The translations under genes and the position numbers were made by a program. The notes under the pieces were generated by a model. That model ran no database searches, was not told where the DNA came from, and worked only from the letters and a program-made list of their open reading frames with translations. Of a DNA stretch of 8,453 nucleotides, positions 1-6,337 are shown one piece after another; positions within the stretch are counted from its first letter, which is position 1, and every line of letters starts with the position of its first letter. Where the stretch lies: positions 1-8,453 of the forward strand of contig JAHWYE010000056.1 in the NCBI GenBank assembly GCA_020028195.1, in the 5' to 3' direction. The DNA comes from Nitrospirota bacterium. GTDB taxonomy: Bacteria > Nitrospirota > Nitrospiria > Nitrospirales > Nitrospiraceae.

Positions 1-1
1 C

Positions 2-442
2 CCATCGCGTCCGTTCCCTTCCTTGCCCCTGGAGATCGCTCGTCCTGCTGGGCTTACCCCCGCCTCTGATGCGGCTGAGGAGCTGAAGCGGCTGGCCGAG
101 TTTTTCTACAATGTGATCTATCTCTCCTCGTCCGATCGTCAGGGGATCGGCAAGGGGGAGGACCTACGGGAATGGCTCAGACAGCACCGATTTCCGACCG
201 GGTTGGCGCTCACGATCAATCAGGGCGAGGCAGCCTTGTCGGCGAAGATTGAAGAGATGAGAGCTGAGGGCTGGGATAATTTGAAGGCCGGCATCGGGCG
301 AACGCGCGAGTTTGCCGAGGCCCTCGCGGCTCATCGGATGGCGGTGGTCATCATTCCGGCATCCTCGCGGGATGAAGAGGTGCCGAAAAAGGCGTTCCTG
401 GCCAAAGACTGGAAGGAAGTGAGAAAGAAGCTTCAGGGTTGA
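2..442 (+). CDS. HAD-like hydrolase fold protein, C-terminal part (5' end outside window)
   Basis: The frame is open to the left edge, so the true start lies upstream; a TTG at 23 is possible but there is no ribosome binding site to favour it. The visible part resembles the C-terminal half of HAD-superfamily proteins of the LNS2/APP1-like type. A hydrophobic strand ending in serines (VIYLSSSD, bases 113-136) fits HAD motif II, and it is followed by a WLRQHRFPTG segment like the R-x-WL-x-x-H-x-FP-x-G signature of that group. The later segment AGIGRTREFAEAL occupies the place of HAD motif IV, but the expected acidic metal ligand is not obvious, so catalysis is uncertain. The C-terminus is Lys-rich. 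The DxD motif that would prove a HAD enzyme would be upstream and cannot be seen. Family is inferred from motif pattern only; substrate unknown. It ends 89 bp before radA. Confidence 0.6.
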   Translation, partial: PSRPFPSLPLEIARPAGLTPASDAAEELKRLAEFFYNVIYLSSSDRQGIGKGEDLREWLRQHRFPTGLALTINQGEAALSAKIEEMRAEGWDNLKAGIGRTREFAEALAAHRMAVVIIPASSRDEEVPKKAFLAKDWKEVRKKLQG

Positions 443-452
443 ATGTACCCCT

Positions 453-481
453 TTGTATTTTCGGGACAGTTCCTTTAAGAT
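453..481 (+). promoter_or_regulatory. Weak sigma70-like promoter candidate upstream of radA
   Basis: TTGTAT (453-458) and TAAGAT (476-481) are separated by 17 bp, giving 3/6 and 4/6 matches to the -35 and -10 consensus. Transcription would start near 488 and leave a leader of about 44 nt before the radA ATG. The spacer overlaps the small palindrome at 463-473. The match is weak and may be chance. Confidence 0.2.
463..473. repeat. Short imperfect palindrome GGGACAGTTCC in the radA upstream spacer
   Basis: GGGACAGTTCC reads GGAACTGTCCC on the other strand, an imperfect palindrome with one mismatched pair. Similar GGGAC-x-GTCCC palindromes occur in dispersed intergenic REP-type repeats associated with the REP-associated tyrosine transposase family, so this may be a decayed copy. 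A single short copy is weak evidence; it could also be an operator half-site pair or chance. Confidence 0.25.
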
Positions 482-531
482 GCTGCCAGGGGTTGCCATG
501 CTGATGTGAGTGGCTAAGAGGCTCCCGGCCG

Positions 532-1893
532 ATGCGGGCCAAGACCACGTTCCTCTGCCAAGCGTGCGGGCATCAGTCGCCTCGGTGGCTCGGGCGGTGC
601 CCGGATTGTGGACGCTGGAATAGCATGAAGGAGGAGCGTCTGGCCGTAGCCGGCCAGGGGCGGCGGGCGGTCCTACCGGACGCTTCCTCCAAGCCGACGC
701 CGATTGATGCCATTGAGGTCGTAGGGGAGCATCGCCTGCGGACCGGAATCGGGGAATTCGACCGGGTGCTGGGTGGCGGCGTCATCCCGGGGTCGGTCGT
801 GTTGATCGGTGGCGATCCTGGTATCGGGAAGACCACCCTCCTGCTGCAAGCCCTGCCGCGGTTCGTCTCGAAAGGAGAGCGGGTTCTCTACGTGTCCGGC
901 GAGGAGTCTCCCCGGCAAATGAAGATGCGGGGAGACCGGTTGGGTATCCACACTTCCTCCCTCTATCTGCTCGCTGAAACCTCCCTGGAAGAAATCCTCA
1001 AGGCTGTTCAGGACCTGCAACCAGCCGCGATCGTCGTGGACTCGATCCAAACGGTCTATACGGACCAGATCACCTCGGCGCCCGGCAGTATCAGCCAGGT
1101 GCAAGAGGTGTCTGCCCAGCTGATGTGGTTTGCCAAGCGCAGCGGGGTACCGGTGTTTATCATCGGCCATGTCACGAAGGAAGGGGCCATCGCCGGCCCC
1201 CGCCTGCTGGAGCATATCGTGGATACGGTGCTGTACTTCGAAGGGGACAAGGGCCACACCTACCGGATCCTGCGTGCGGTGAAGAACCGGTTCGGCTCCA
1301 CGAACGAGATCGGCGTGTTTGAGATGAAGGACACGGGTCTGGAAGAGGTCGGGAATCCCTCGGAGCTGTTTCTAGCCGAGCGTCCTCAACACAGCACTGG
1401 CTCGGTGGTGGTCTCGAGTCTGGAGGGATCCAGGCCTATTCTGGTCGAACTGCAAGCCCTTGTCTCGCCCACCGGATATGCCATGCCGAAGCGGATGGCC
1501 AACGGCGTGGAAATCAATCGGGTCTCCTTGTTGCTGGCCGTCATGGAAAAGCGCCTGGGGTTGCACTTGGCCGGGCAAGATGTCTATGTCAATGTGGTGG
1601 GGGGGATGCAGATTGATGAGCCGGCGATCGATCTGGGGATCGTCTTGGCTGTGACTTCGAGCTTGCGGGAATCTCCGATCGATCACGCGACGGTTGTGTT
1701 GGGTGAGCTGGGGTTGGGTGGCGAGGTCCGGGCCGTCAGCCAGGCGGAGCTGCGTATCCGTGAGGCGGCGAAAATGGGGTTCAAGCGCTGTCTCCTGCCT
1801 GAGCGGAACCTGGCCAAGCTTGATCCGGTGGAGGGGATAGAACTGGTGGGGGTGCATGAAGTCGGTGAGGCGTTGGATGCGGTGTTGGTTTAG
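532..1893 (+). CDS. radA: DNA repair protein RadA (Sms), branch-migration ATPase
   Basis: RadA is a RecA-like hexameric ATPase that promotes branch migration of recombination intermediates in the cytoplasm. All hallmarks are present in 453 residues, the usual family length. An N-terminal zinc finger has paired CxxC motifs (C9/C12 and C23/C26). The Walker A motif GDPGIGKT is at 94-101 and Walker B IVVDSIQ near 167-173. The RadA signature KNRFG is at 251-255. A Lon-protease-like C-terminal domain runs from about 285 to the end and includes GYAMPKR and DLGIVLAV segments. ATG 532 is the first start after an in-frame TGA at 502 and gives the conventional N-terminus just ahead of the zinc finger; the ribosome binding site is weak (AAGAG at 516-520). 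The next gene starts inside its last codons. No key residue is missing and identity is near certain. Confidence 0.98.
   Translation: MRAKTTFLCQACGHQSPRWLGRCPDCGRWNSMKEERLAVAGQGRRAVLPDASSKPTPIDAIEVVGEHRLRTGIGEFDRVLGGGVIPGSVVLIGGDPGIGKTTLLLQALPRFVSKGERVLYVSGEESPRQMKMRGDRLGIHTSSLYLLAETSLEEILKAVQDLQPAAIVVDSIQTVYTDQITSAPGSISQVQEVSAQLMWFAKRSGVPVFIIGHVTKEGAIAGPRLLEHIVDTVLYFEGDKGHTYRILRAVKNRFGSTNEIGVFEMKDTGLEEVGNPSELFLAERPQHSTGSVVVSSLEGSRPILVELQALVSPTGYAMPKRMANGVEINRVSLLLAVMEKRLGLHLAGQDVYVNVVGGMQIDEPAIDLGIVLAVTSSLRESPIDHATVVLGELGLGGEVRAVSQAELRIREAAKMGFKRCLLPERNLAKLDPVEGIELVGVHEVGEALDAVLV
1864..1870 (+). promoter_or_regulatory. Ribosome binding site for the lipoprotein gene, inside radA
   Basis: GGTGAGG lies 6 nt before ATG 1877, within the radA coding region. 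It favours ATG 1877 over the in-frame ATG at 1856, which has no comparable site. Confidence 0.5.
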
Positions 1894-2812
1894 CCAAGGC
1901 AAAGGGCAAAAGGAAAAGTTAAGAAGGTCACTTGTCTTCACTTTTACCTTTTACCTTTTAACTTGCTACTCGGGTCTTGCCGGCTGCGCTGGGTGGCCCT
2001 GGCGATCAGAGCCTCCGCTACGAGAGGCGACCGCCGGGCAGTTGACCGACCTGCTGCGGGAACGGGAGGCTGCGATTCAGACCATGAAGGGGCTCTTCAG
2101 GGCTCAGATCAAAGGGCCGGGGATTCCGTTTGCGCAGCGTCTCGAAGGCGTGATGTTTTACCGCCGTCCGAATGCCCTCCGGCTGCAGGGATTCGACCAA
2201 TTGGGCGGTGAGCTGTTTGAGTTTGTCTTGGGCGAGGATCTCTACCGGCTCCGTCTTCCCTCGATGGGGCGGGTCTACGCCGGACGGCCGGAGGAGTTGG
2301 AACGAATGGGAGAGATGGGCCGACCGTTCCAACTCAGTATCTGGGCGATGAGCGGGGCGGTCGGGACTGCTCCTGTGTCGAATGGTGAGCGAGTCAGGCT
2401 CTCGGAAGACGGGGATCGGTACCGACTGGATGTCCTTGCCCCAAAGGAGAACGGGTCCTCAGAAGCAGGTCGCCCTGTTCGCCGCATATGGTTCGAGCGC
2501 CGCACTCTTCAGGTGGTCCAGGAGGATCGGCTAACTGTAGCGGGAGACGTGGAAGCAACGATCTCCTTTGAGGACTTTCGCCCGGTCGGTGCCTCTCAGC
2601 CAGGCGGCACTCTGACGGCTGACGCCAGCGGGTTGGCCGGCCCGATGCTGAAGCCGTTCAAGATCACGACGCGTGATGGGCAGGGACGGGGAACACTCCA
2701 ATTGACGTTTCACGAGCTTGTTCCCAACCCGACGCTTCGACCCGAAGAACTAGGGAGCGTCCGCGCAAACAGCGACTATTCTGCATTCATCACCATCGGG
2801 AAATTGGGGTGA
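1877..2812 (+). CDS. LolA/LolB-like (DUF4292-type) outer-membrane lipoprotein
   Basis: A 311-residue predicted lipoprotein. The n-region (residues 7-18) is rich in Lys/Arg, the h-region LVFTFTFYLLT covers 19-29, and the lipobox LAGC ends at C37. Residue +2 is Ala, not Asp, which suggests outer-membrane sorting. The mature part begins with a helix (LLREREAAIQTMKGLF) followed by alternating strands, including RLEGVMFYRRPNALRLQGF and a G-x-LFEFVLGED turn. This pattern is typical of the LolA/LolB-like half-barrel fold and of DUF4292 proteins, so a role in lipid or lipoprotein handling at the outer membrane is plausible but inferred. ATG 1877 is chosen for its ribosome binding site; it overlaps radA by 17 bp, and ATG 1856 would add 7 residues. 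No other start lies between 1877 and the lipobox. The whole signal peptide is written in the heptamer-repeat element at 1898-1967, with AT-rich codons unlike the rest of the gene. It overlaps tsaB at GTGA. Confidence 0.85.
   Translation: MRCWFSQGKGQKEKLRRSLVFTFTFYLLTCYSGLAGCAGWPWRSEPPLREATAGQLTDLLREREAAIQTMKGLFRAQIKGPGIPFAQRLEGVMFYRRPNALRLQGFDQLGGELFEFVLGEDLYRLRLPSMGRVYAGRPEELERMGEMGRPFQLSIWAMSGAVGTAPVSNGERVRLSEDGDRYRLDVLAPKENGSSEAGRPVRRIWFERRTLQVVQEDRLTVAGDVEATISFEDFRPVGASQPGGTLTADASGLAGPMLKPFKITTRDGQGRGTLQLTFHELVPNPTLRPEELGSVRANSDYSAFITIGKLG
1898..1967. repeat. Heptanucleotide-repeat inverted element A (signal-peptide-coding)
   Basis: The 5' arm holds 7-base units: GGCAAAG (1898), GGCAAAA (1905), GGAAAAG (1912), then a degenerate unit. 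The 3' arm is a cleaner array: ACTTTTA (1940), CCTTTTA (1947), CCTTTTA (1954), ACTTGCT (1961). The arms are imperfectly complementary, about 20 bp between 1905-1926 and 1936-1955 with small bulges, around a loop of roughly 10 nt. It begins 4 bp after the radA stop and is markedly AT-rich in a GC-rich region. In the lipoprotein frame the purine arm encodes the charged n-region and the pyrimidine arm encodes TFTFYLLTC. It resembles short tandemly repeated repetitive (STRR-like) DNA; it could also act as an intergenic RNA hairpin. It is related to the element at 6853-6949. Confidence 0.75.
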
Positions 2813-3579
2813 GCAGAGTGAAGCTCCTGGCGGTTGAAACAGCAACCCAGCATCAGAGCGTGGCGGTCCTTGACGATCAGACAATCATGGCGCGCGCTGA
2901 CCAGGATGCCGGGGGCGCGCATGCCAAGTGGCTGGTCCCCACGATCGATCGCGTCCTGGCGTCAGGAGGGCTGACACTGTCTGACCTGGACGGGCTGGCC
3001 GTGTCCATCGGCCCCGGTTCATTCACCGGCCTGCGCGTCGGGCTGGCGACGATGATGGGTTTGCGATTGGTCACCGGATTGCCGCTGGCAGCGGTGCCCA
3101 CGTTGGAGGCCATGGCGTGGAATCTGCGCTCCGCAGACCGGCCCTTGTGCCCAATCCTGAAGAGTCGGAGAGGCGAGGTGTACTGGGCGCTGTACCAGTG
3201 GAACAGCGCCGGGGTCCTGAGCTGCATCATGGATGAGCAGGTCGGTCCCCTGGAGGTAGCGGTTCGGTCGATCAACGGTCCTACGCTGGTTTTCGGAGAG
3301 GGATGGCAGGCCTATCGGGTTGACATCCAACGGTTGCTGGGCGCCAGGGCCTGTGATGCATCTGAAGCTCCGGCGGACACCATGGCGACCTCGGCGGTGA
3401 GCGTTGGCCTGGCTGGCCTGGAACGTCTCGCGCGCGGAGAGGTGGCCGGCCGGGGGCTGTCACCTCGGTATGTCCAGCGGGCAGAAGCGGAACTCAATTG
3501 GGAGCGACCTGCCGCTGGCCTTCCAAAAGTCGGGAAAGGGCCACGCTCACGGAAGCGGCGAGAAGCAATAATTCTGTAA
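2809..3579 (+). CDS. tsaB: tRNA t6A biosynthesis protein TsaB
   Basis: TsaB is the ASKHA-fold partner of TsaD in the complex that installs threonylcarbamoyl on A37 of ANN-decoding tRNAs. The N-terminal strand KLLAVETATQHQSVAVLD matches the usual TsaB start, the diagnostic loop SIGPGSFTGLRVG is at 66-78, and a conserved AHAKWLVPTID helix is near 38-47. The segment SRRGEVYWALY (119-129) matches the family's DARxGEVY region, but the usual Asp-Ala is replaced. At 256 residues it is somewhat longer than E. coli TsaB because of a basic C-terminal tail (about 230-256). GTG 2809 overlaps the upstream stop as GTGA. GTG 2818 is equally credible: it gives MKLLAVET and has GGGGTGAG (2806-2813) at good spacing. 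rimI follows after 2 bp, a common tsaB-rimI arrangement. Confidence 0.95.
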   Translation: MSRVKLLAVETATQHQSVAVLDDQTIMARADQDAGGAHAKWLVPTIDRVLASGGLTLSDLDGLAVSIGPGSFTGLRVGLATMMGLRLVTGLPLAAVPTLEAMAWNLRSADRPLCPILKSRRGEVYWALYQWNSAGVLSCIMDEQVGPLEVAVRSINGPTLVFGEGWQAYRVDIQRLLGARACDASEAPADTMATSAVSVGLAGLERLARGEVAGRGLSPRYVQRAEAELNWERPAAGLPKVGKGPRSRKRREAIIL

Positions 3580-3581
3580 GC

Positions 3582-4100
3582 ATGAACACACAACCGACCA
3601 GTCGCGTTCTTATCGAGAGAGCGACGCCTCAGGACTTGGAACTTCTCCTCCGCATCGAGCAGGACTCCTTCTCAGCTCCGTGGACCCGCAAGATGTTGGA
3701 GGTTGAGTTGAACGGGAACCAGTTCAGCCACCTGTTCAAGGCCCGCTCGATCTGCGATGGCCATGCGTCAGGCGATGTCGTCGGGTATGTGTGTTTCTGG
3801 GTGGTCTTCGACGAGGTGCGTGTGATGAATCTGGTGGTCGAGCCATCGGCGCGCCGTCAAGGTATCGCCGGTGACCTGGTCCGGTCCATGCTGACCCTTG
3901 GTCAAGCTCATGGCGCTGTCCGGGCGATCCTTGAGGTTCGGGCCTCGAATCTGGCGGCCCGTGGTCTGTACGAGCAGATGGGGTTTCGCGAGACCGCTAC
4001 ACGGACCAGGTACTACACCAATCCGACCGAGGACGCTATTCTGATGGAGATGAACCCGTTAGTGATCGCAGGTGGTGAACCATCACGAGCTTCGAGCTAG
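3582..4100 (+). CDS. rimI: RimI-like ribosomal protein N-alpha-acetyltransferase (GNAT)
   Basis: A GNAT-fold acetyltransferase of 172 residues, expected to acetylate the N-terminal amine of ribosomal protein S18 or similar substrates with acetyl-CoA. The N-terminal IEQDSFSAPWT (25-35) matches the RimI F-x-x-PW motif. The acetyl-CoA pyrophosphate loop RRQGIAG is at 91-97, preceded by the strand MNLVVEP. The motif LEVRASNLAARGLYEQMGF (117-135) holds the conserved Glu, Asn and Tyr of the family, and YYTNPTEDAILMEM closes the domain. The tail after about 160 is extra. ATG 3582 lies 2 bp after the tsaB stop; the same frame is open back into tsaB (to 3498), but the added sequence is not RimI-like. 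No good ribosome binding site is near, so translational coupling to tsaB is likely. Substrate is inferred from family and the tsaB neighbour. Confidence 0.92.
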   Translation: MNTQPTSRVLIERATPQDLELLLRIEQDSFSAPWTRKMLEVELNGNQFSHLFKARSICDGHASGDVVGYVCFWVVFDEVRVMNLVVEPSARRQGIAGDLVRSMLTLGQAHGAVRAILEVRASNLAARGLYEQMGFRETATRTRYYTNPTEDAILMEMNPLVIAGGEPSRASS

Positions 4101-4123
4101 TCGCTATTCACAGGAGGTGGAGC

Positions 4124-4345
4124 ATGCTGACGGACAGTGGAATTGTTGATCGGTTGCGTGCATCCAACGCTGAATTCCGGGAGCTGGAAGAGTCCCACCA
4201 CAAGCTTGATGCCGAATTAGGGGAACTTCAGAGGCGGCACTTCCTGACGCCCCAAGAGGAACTCATGAAGAAACAGATTCAGAAAGAAAAGCTGGCGAAG
4301 AAAGACAAGATGGCCGAACTGATCCGTTTGTACCGGGACAAGTAG
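4124..4345 (+). CDS. Small DUF465 (YdcH-like) helical protein
   Basis: A 73-residue protein that looks entirely alpha-helical and charged, with heptad-like spacing of Leu and Ile in two segments, roughly 5-38 and 46-70. These are separated by a turn containing LTPQEE. The segments FRELEESHHKLDAELGEL and KKQIQKEKLAKKDKMAELI match the pattern of the DUF465/YdcH family, whose members form short antiparallel helical hairpins of unknown function. The start is well set: AGGAGGTGG at 4112-4120 lies 3 nt before ATG 4124, the strongest ribosome binding site in the + strand run, suggesting high expression relative to its neighbours. It lies 23 bp after rimI and 90 bp before tatC. No membrane segment or signal peptide. 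Confidence 0.85.
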   Translation: MLTDSGIVDRLRASNAEFRELEESHHKLDAELGELQRRHFLTPQEELMKKQIQKEKLAKKDKMAELIRLYRDK

Positions 4346-4384
4346 GCGCGCTCCGCCACGCGTTGAACGAACCGGCTTCCGCAC

Positions 4385-4403
4385 GCCAGGCGAAGGCCCT
4401 GGC
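4385..4403 (+). other. Small intergenic hairpin between the DUF465 gene and tatC
   Basis: GCCAGG (4385-4390) and CCTGGC (4398-4403) form a perfect 6-bp stem with a 7-nt loop. No T-run follows, so it is not a standard intrinsic terminator. It could be an RNA processing or stabilising structure within the 90-bp gap, or chance in GC-rich DNA. Confidence 0.3.
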
Positions 4404-4435
4404 ATGTCTGGGAGCCCTCACCAAGGCTTAACTCC

Positions 4436-5212
4436 ATGGCTGCGGTCCTTGCTCCGCTTACCGCCCATATTGCTTCGATCAAGCGACGTCTGCTGGTGAT
4501 CACCGGCGCAGTCGCAGTCTCGTTCGTCTTCACCTTTGCCTATGCAGCGGAATTGATCGCGTGGCTCAAGCGTCCCTTCGCTGACGATTTGATCTTTTAT
4601 GGACCGACGGAGGCGCTGTTTGCCTCGATCAAGGTTTCCTTTCTGGCAGGGGTCGTGCTGAGCCTGCCGGTGATCTTCTACCAGTCTTGGAAGTTCATTG
4701 AACCGGCGCTCCTTCCTCGCGAGCAGCGCTGGGCGATTCCGTTGTTTGGCCTGGCCGCCGGACTGTTTGCGCTGGGCATGGTCTTCTGCAACCTGGTGAT
4801 CCTGCCGCTGGTCATTCAGTTTTTTGTCAGCTTCGGCATGGACCGGGACCTGACACCGCAACTAGCGGTCGGCACCTACATTGACTTCAATGTGAAGTTC
4901 CTGGTGGTCTTCGGGTTTGCCTTCGAGTTACCGATGGTGCTCACGCTCTTGTCCAGAGTCGGGGTCGTGTCCCCAGAGATCCTCGGCCACTATCGCAAGC
5001 ACGCTGTGATGGCGGCGCTCATCCTTTCGGCAATCGTCACGCCGGATGCGACCTTGTTTACGATGCTCCTGATGGCGGTGCCGCTGATGGTGTTGTACGA
5101 GCTGGGGATTCTTGGGGCCCGGCTGTTTGGTCGGCGGCCATCGGCGGGCAAGCCGAACATGGCGGTCAATCGCGAGATGCCGGTAGGACCGGCCGGCCAA
5201 CGGGTGCGATGA
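4436..5212 (+). CDS. tatC: Sec-independent protein translocase subunit TatC
   Basis: TatC is the inner-membrane receptor for twin-arginine signal peptides. The 258-residue protein shows the six-helix pattern; hydrophobic segments lie near 20-42, 63-83, 99-128, 152-173, 189-204 and 206-230. Conserved features include FYQSWKFIEPALLPREQR (81-98), with a glutamate (E96) matching E. coli E103, FAFELPM with E164 matching E. coli E170, and TPD with D204. The N-terminal motif is unusual: the HLxELR consensus reads HIASIK (11-16), so the glutamate matching E. coli E15 is Ser and the following Arg is Lys. ATG 4436 is the only standard start after an in-frame stop at 4364. The ribosome binding site is weak (AAGG at 4423). 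It overlaps the next gene at ATGA. No tatA/tatB is visible here. Confidence 0.95.
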   Translation: MAAVLAPLTAHIASIKRRLLVITGAVAVSFVFTFAYAAELIAWLKRPFADDLIFYGPTEALFASIKVSFLAGVVLSLPVIFYQSWKFIEPALLPREQRWAIPLFGLAAGLFALGMVFCNLVILPLVIQFFVSFGMDRDLTPQLAVGTYIDFNVKFLVVFGFAFELPMVLTLLSRVGVVSPEILGHYRKHAVMAALILSAIVTPDATLFTMLLMAVPLMVLYELGILGARLFGRRPSAGKPNMAVNREMPVGPAGQRVR

Positions 5213-6315
5213 TAAGCTCGCGCAGAAGGCGCTCTCTGAGAGTTGCAGTCGTGCAGGCAGGCTTGATGGCGGGTGTCAGCGCCTGTCTTGGAATCAGCTT
5301 CACTGACGCCCAGGATCTCGCGCGCGACATCGCACAAGGGCCCGCGACGGAACGCCCTCGGCAGGGGCATGGGCCTTCGTCCAGCGAGCCGGCCATCCAA
5401 CCGGTGCCCAGCATTCAAGCGCTGACGGTGGCGGGGACGCAGACCGTCTTCGCTGGGTCCTTTGGTCTGGGGGTTTTTCGAAGCGATGATCGCGGAGGGT
5501 CTTGGAGCCCTGCCAACACCGGTCTGACCGATCCATTTGTGCTGTGCCTGGCGACGGCGAAGGATGGCACCGTCTATGCCGGTACGTTCAGAGCTGGTGT
5601 GTTTCGCTCCCAGGATGGCGGGAAGAGCTGGCACGCGACCAATGCCGGCCTGAAGCGTCTCGAGATCAAGACTCTGCTCATTGAGGGCGGCGTGATCTAC
5701 GCCGGGACCGGTGACGGGGTATACCGTCTTTCCGGAACCGACCACCGGTGGACAGTGGTCACCAAGGGACTCGATGAGACGCTGGTGCATGCCCTTGTGA
5801 GAGGGGCTGATGGGACACTGTTTGCCGGCACGTCCGGCAAGGGGGTGATGCGTTACAAGGCAACCGGCTCTGAATGGAAACGACTGTCTCACGGACTGGT
5901 GGACCATGAAGGGCTGGGAGAGAATTTCATCCGCGTGCTGGCGGTGGACAACGAACAGGGGCTCTATGCCGGAACGTTCGACGGCGGGGTATTCAGAAGC
6001 GGGGACGGCGGACAGACGTGGCGGCCCATCAGTCGCGCGTTGCCGAACGACTCGATCCGCAGCATCGTCACCAGCGAGAAAGGGCTCTTTGTGGCGACCG
6101 GCCGGGGAGTCTTCAAGAGCCTGAACCAGGGACGTCAATGGACCGCGTTGAATCACGGGCTGACGGAACTTTCGGTCCAAGTGTTGATCGCTTCTGGAAA
6201 CGGGTCCCTCTATGCGGGAACCAGTGCTGGGGTATTCAGAAGTGATGACGACGGCATGAACTGGGTGGCGATCAGCGAGGGCTTGCAAGGAGTCAGTGAG
6301 TCCCCATTCAAGTAA
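5209..6315 (+). CDS. Exported seven-bladed beta-propeller protein (BNR/YCF48-like repeats)
   Basis: The 368-residue protein contains seven tandem repeats of about 41 residues. Each carries a core like xAGTxxGVFRSxDGGxxW followed by a blade-ending GL; the AGT/ATG cores fall at about 82, 124, 165, 206, 254, 296 and 336. Such BNR/sialidase or YCF48-like repeats build a seven-bladed propeller. These folds bind ligands or partners, and no enzyme residues can be assigned. The N-terminus has four arginines (5-8), a moderately hydrophobic stretch, and VSAC ending at C26, which fits a lipobox; export as a lipoprotein, possibly by Tat, is inferred. A Pro/Ser-rich linker (about 40-68) joins it to the propeller. 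ATG 5209 overlaps the tatC stop as ATGA, implying translational coupling. Blades 3 and 4 are the most diverged. Confidence 0.85.
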   Translation: MISSRRRRSLRVAVVQAGLMAGVSACLGISFTDAQDLARDIAQGPATERPRQGHGPSSSEPAIQPVPSIQALTVAGTQTVFAGSFGLGVFRSDDRGGSWSPANTGLTDPFVLCLATAKDGTVYAGTFRAGVFRSQDGGKSWHATNAGLKRLEIKTLLIEGGVIYAGTGDGVYRLSGTDHRWTVVTKGLDETLVHALVRGADGTLFAGTSGKGVMRYKATGSEWKRLSHGLVDHEGLGENFIRVLAVDNEQGLYAGTFDGGVFRSGDGGQTWRPISRALPNDSIRSIVTSEKGLFVATGRGVFKSLNQGRQWTALNHGLTELSVQVLIASGNGSLYAGTSAGVFRSDDDGMNWVAISEGLQGVSESPFK

Positions 6316-6337
6316 CTCTCTTTCGGAAGGACGTATC

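Noticed and set aside
673..1257. Open frame of 194 codons on the - strand within radA
   Set aside because: Antisense shadow of a certain gene, with His/Asp/Arg-rich composition and no domain.
3498..3581. Upstream extension of the rimI frame into tsaB
   Set aside because: The extra 28 residues are not RimI-like and only mirror tsaB coding sequence; ATG 3582 directly follows the tsaB stop.
6296..6337. Upstream extension of the isomerase frame into the propeller gene
   Set aside because: ATG 6338 has a well-spaced GGAAGG and gives the normal cyclophilin N-terminus.
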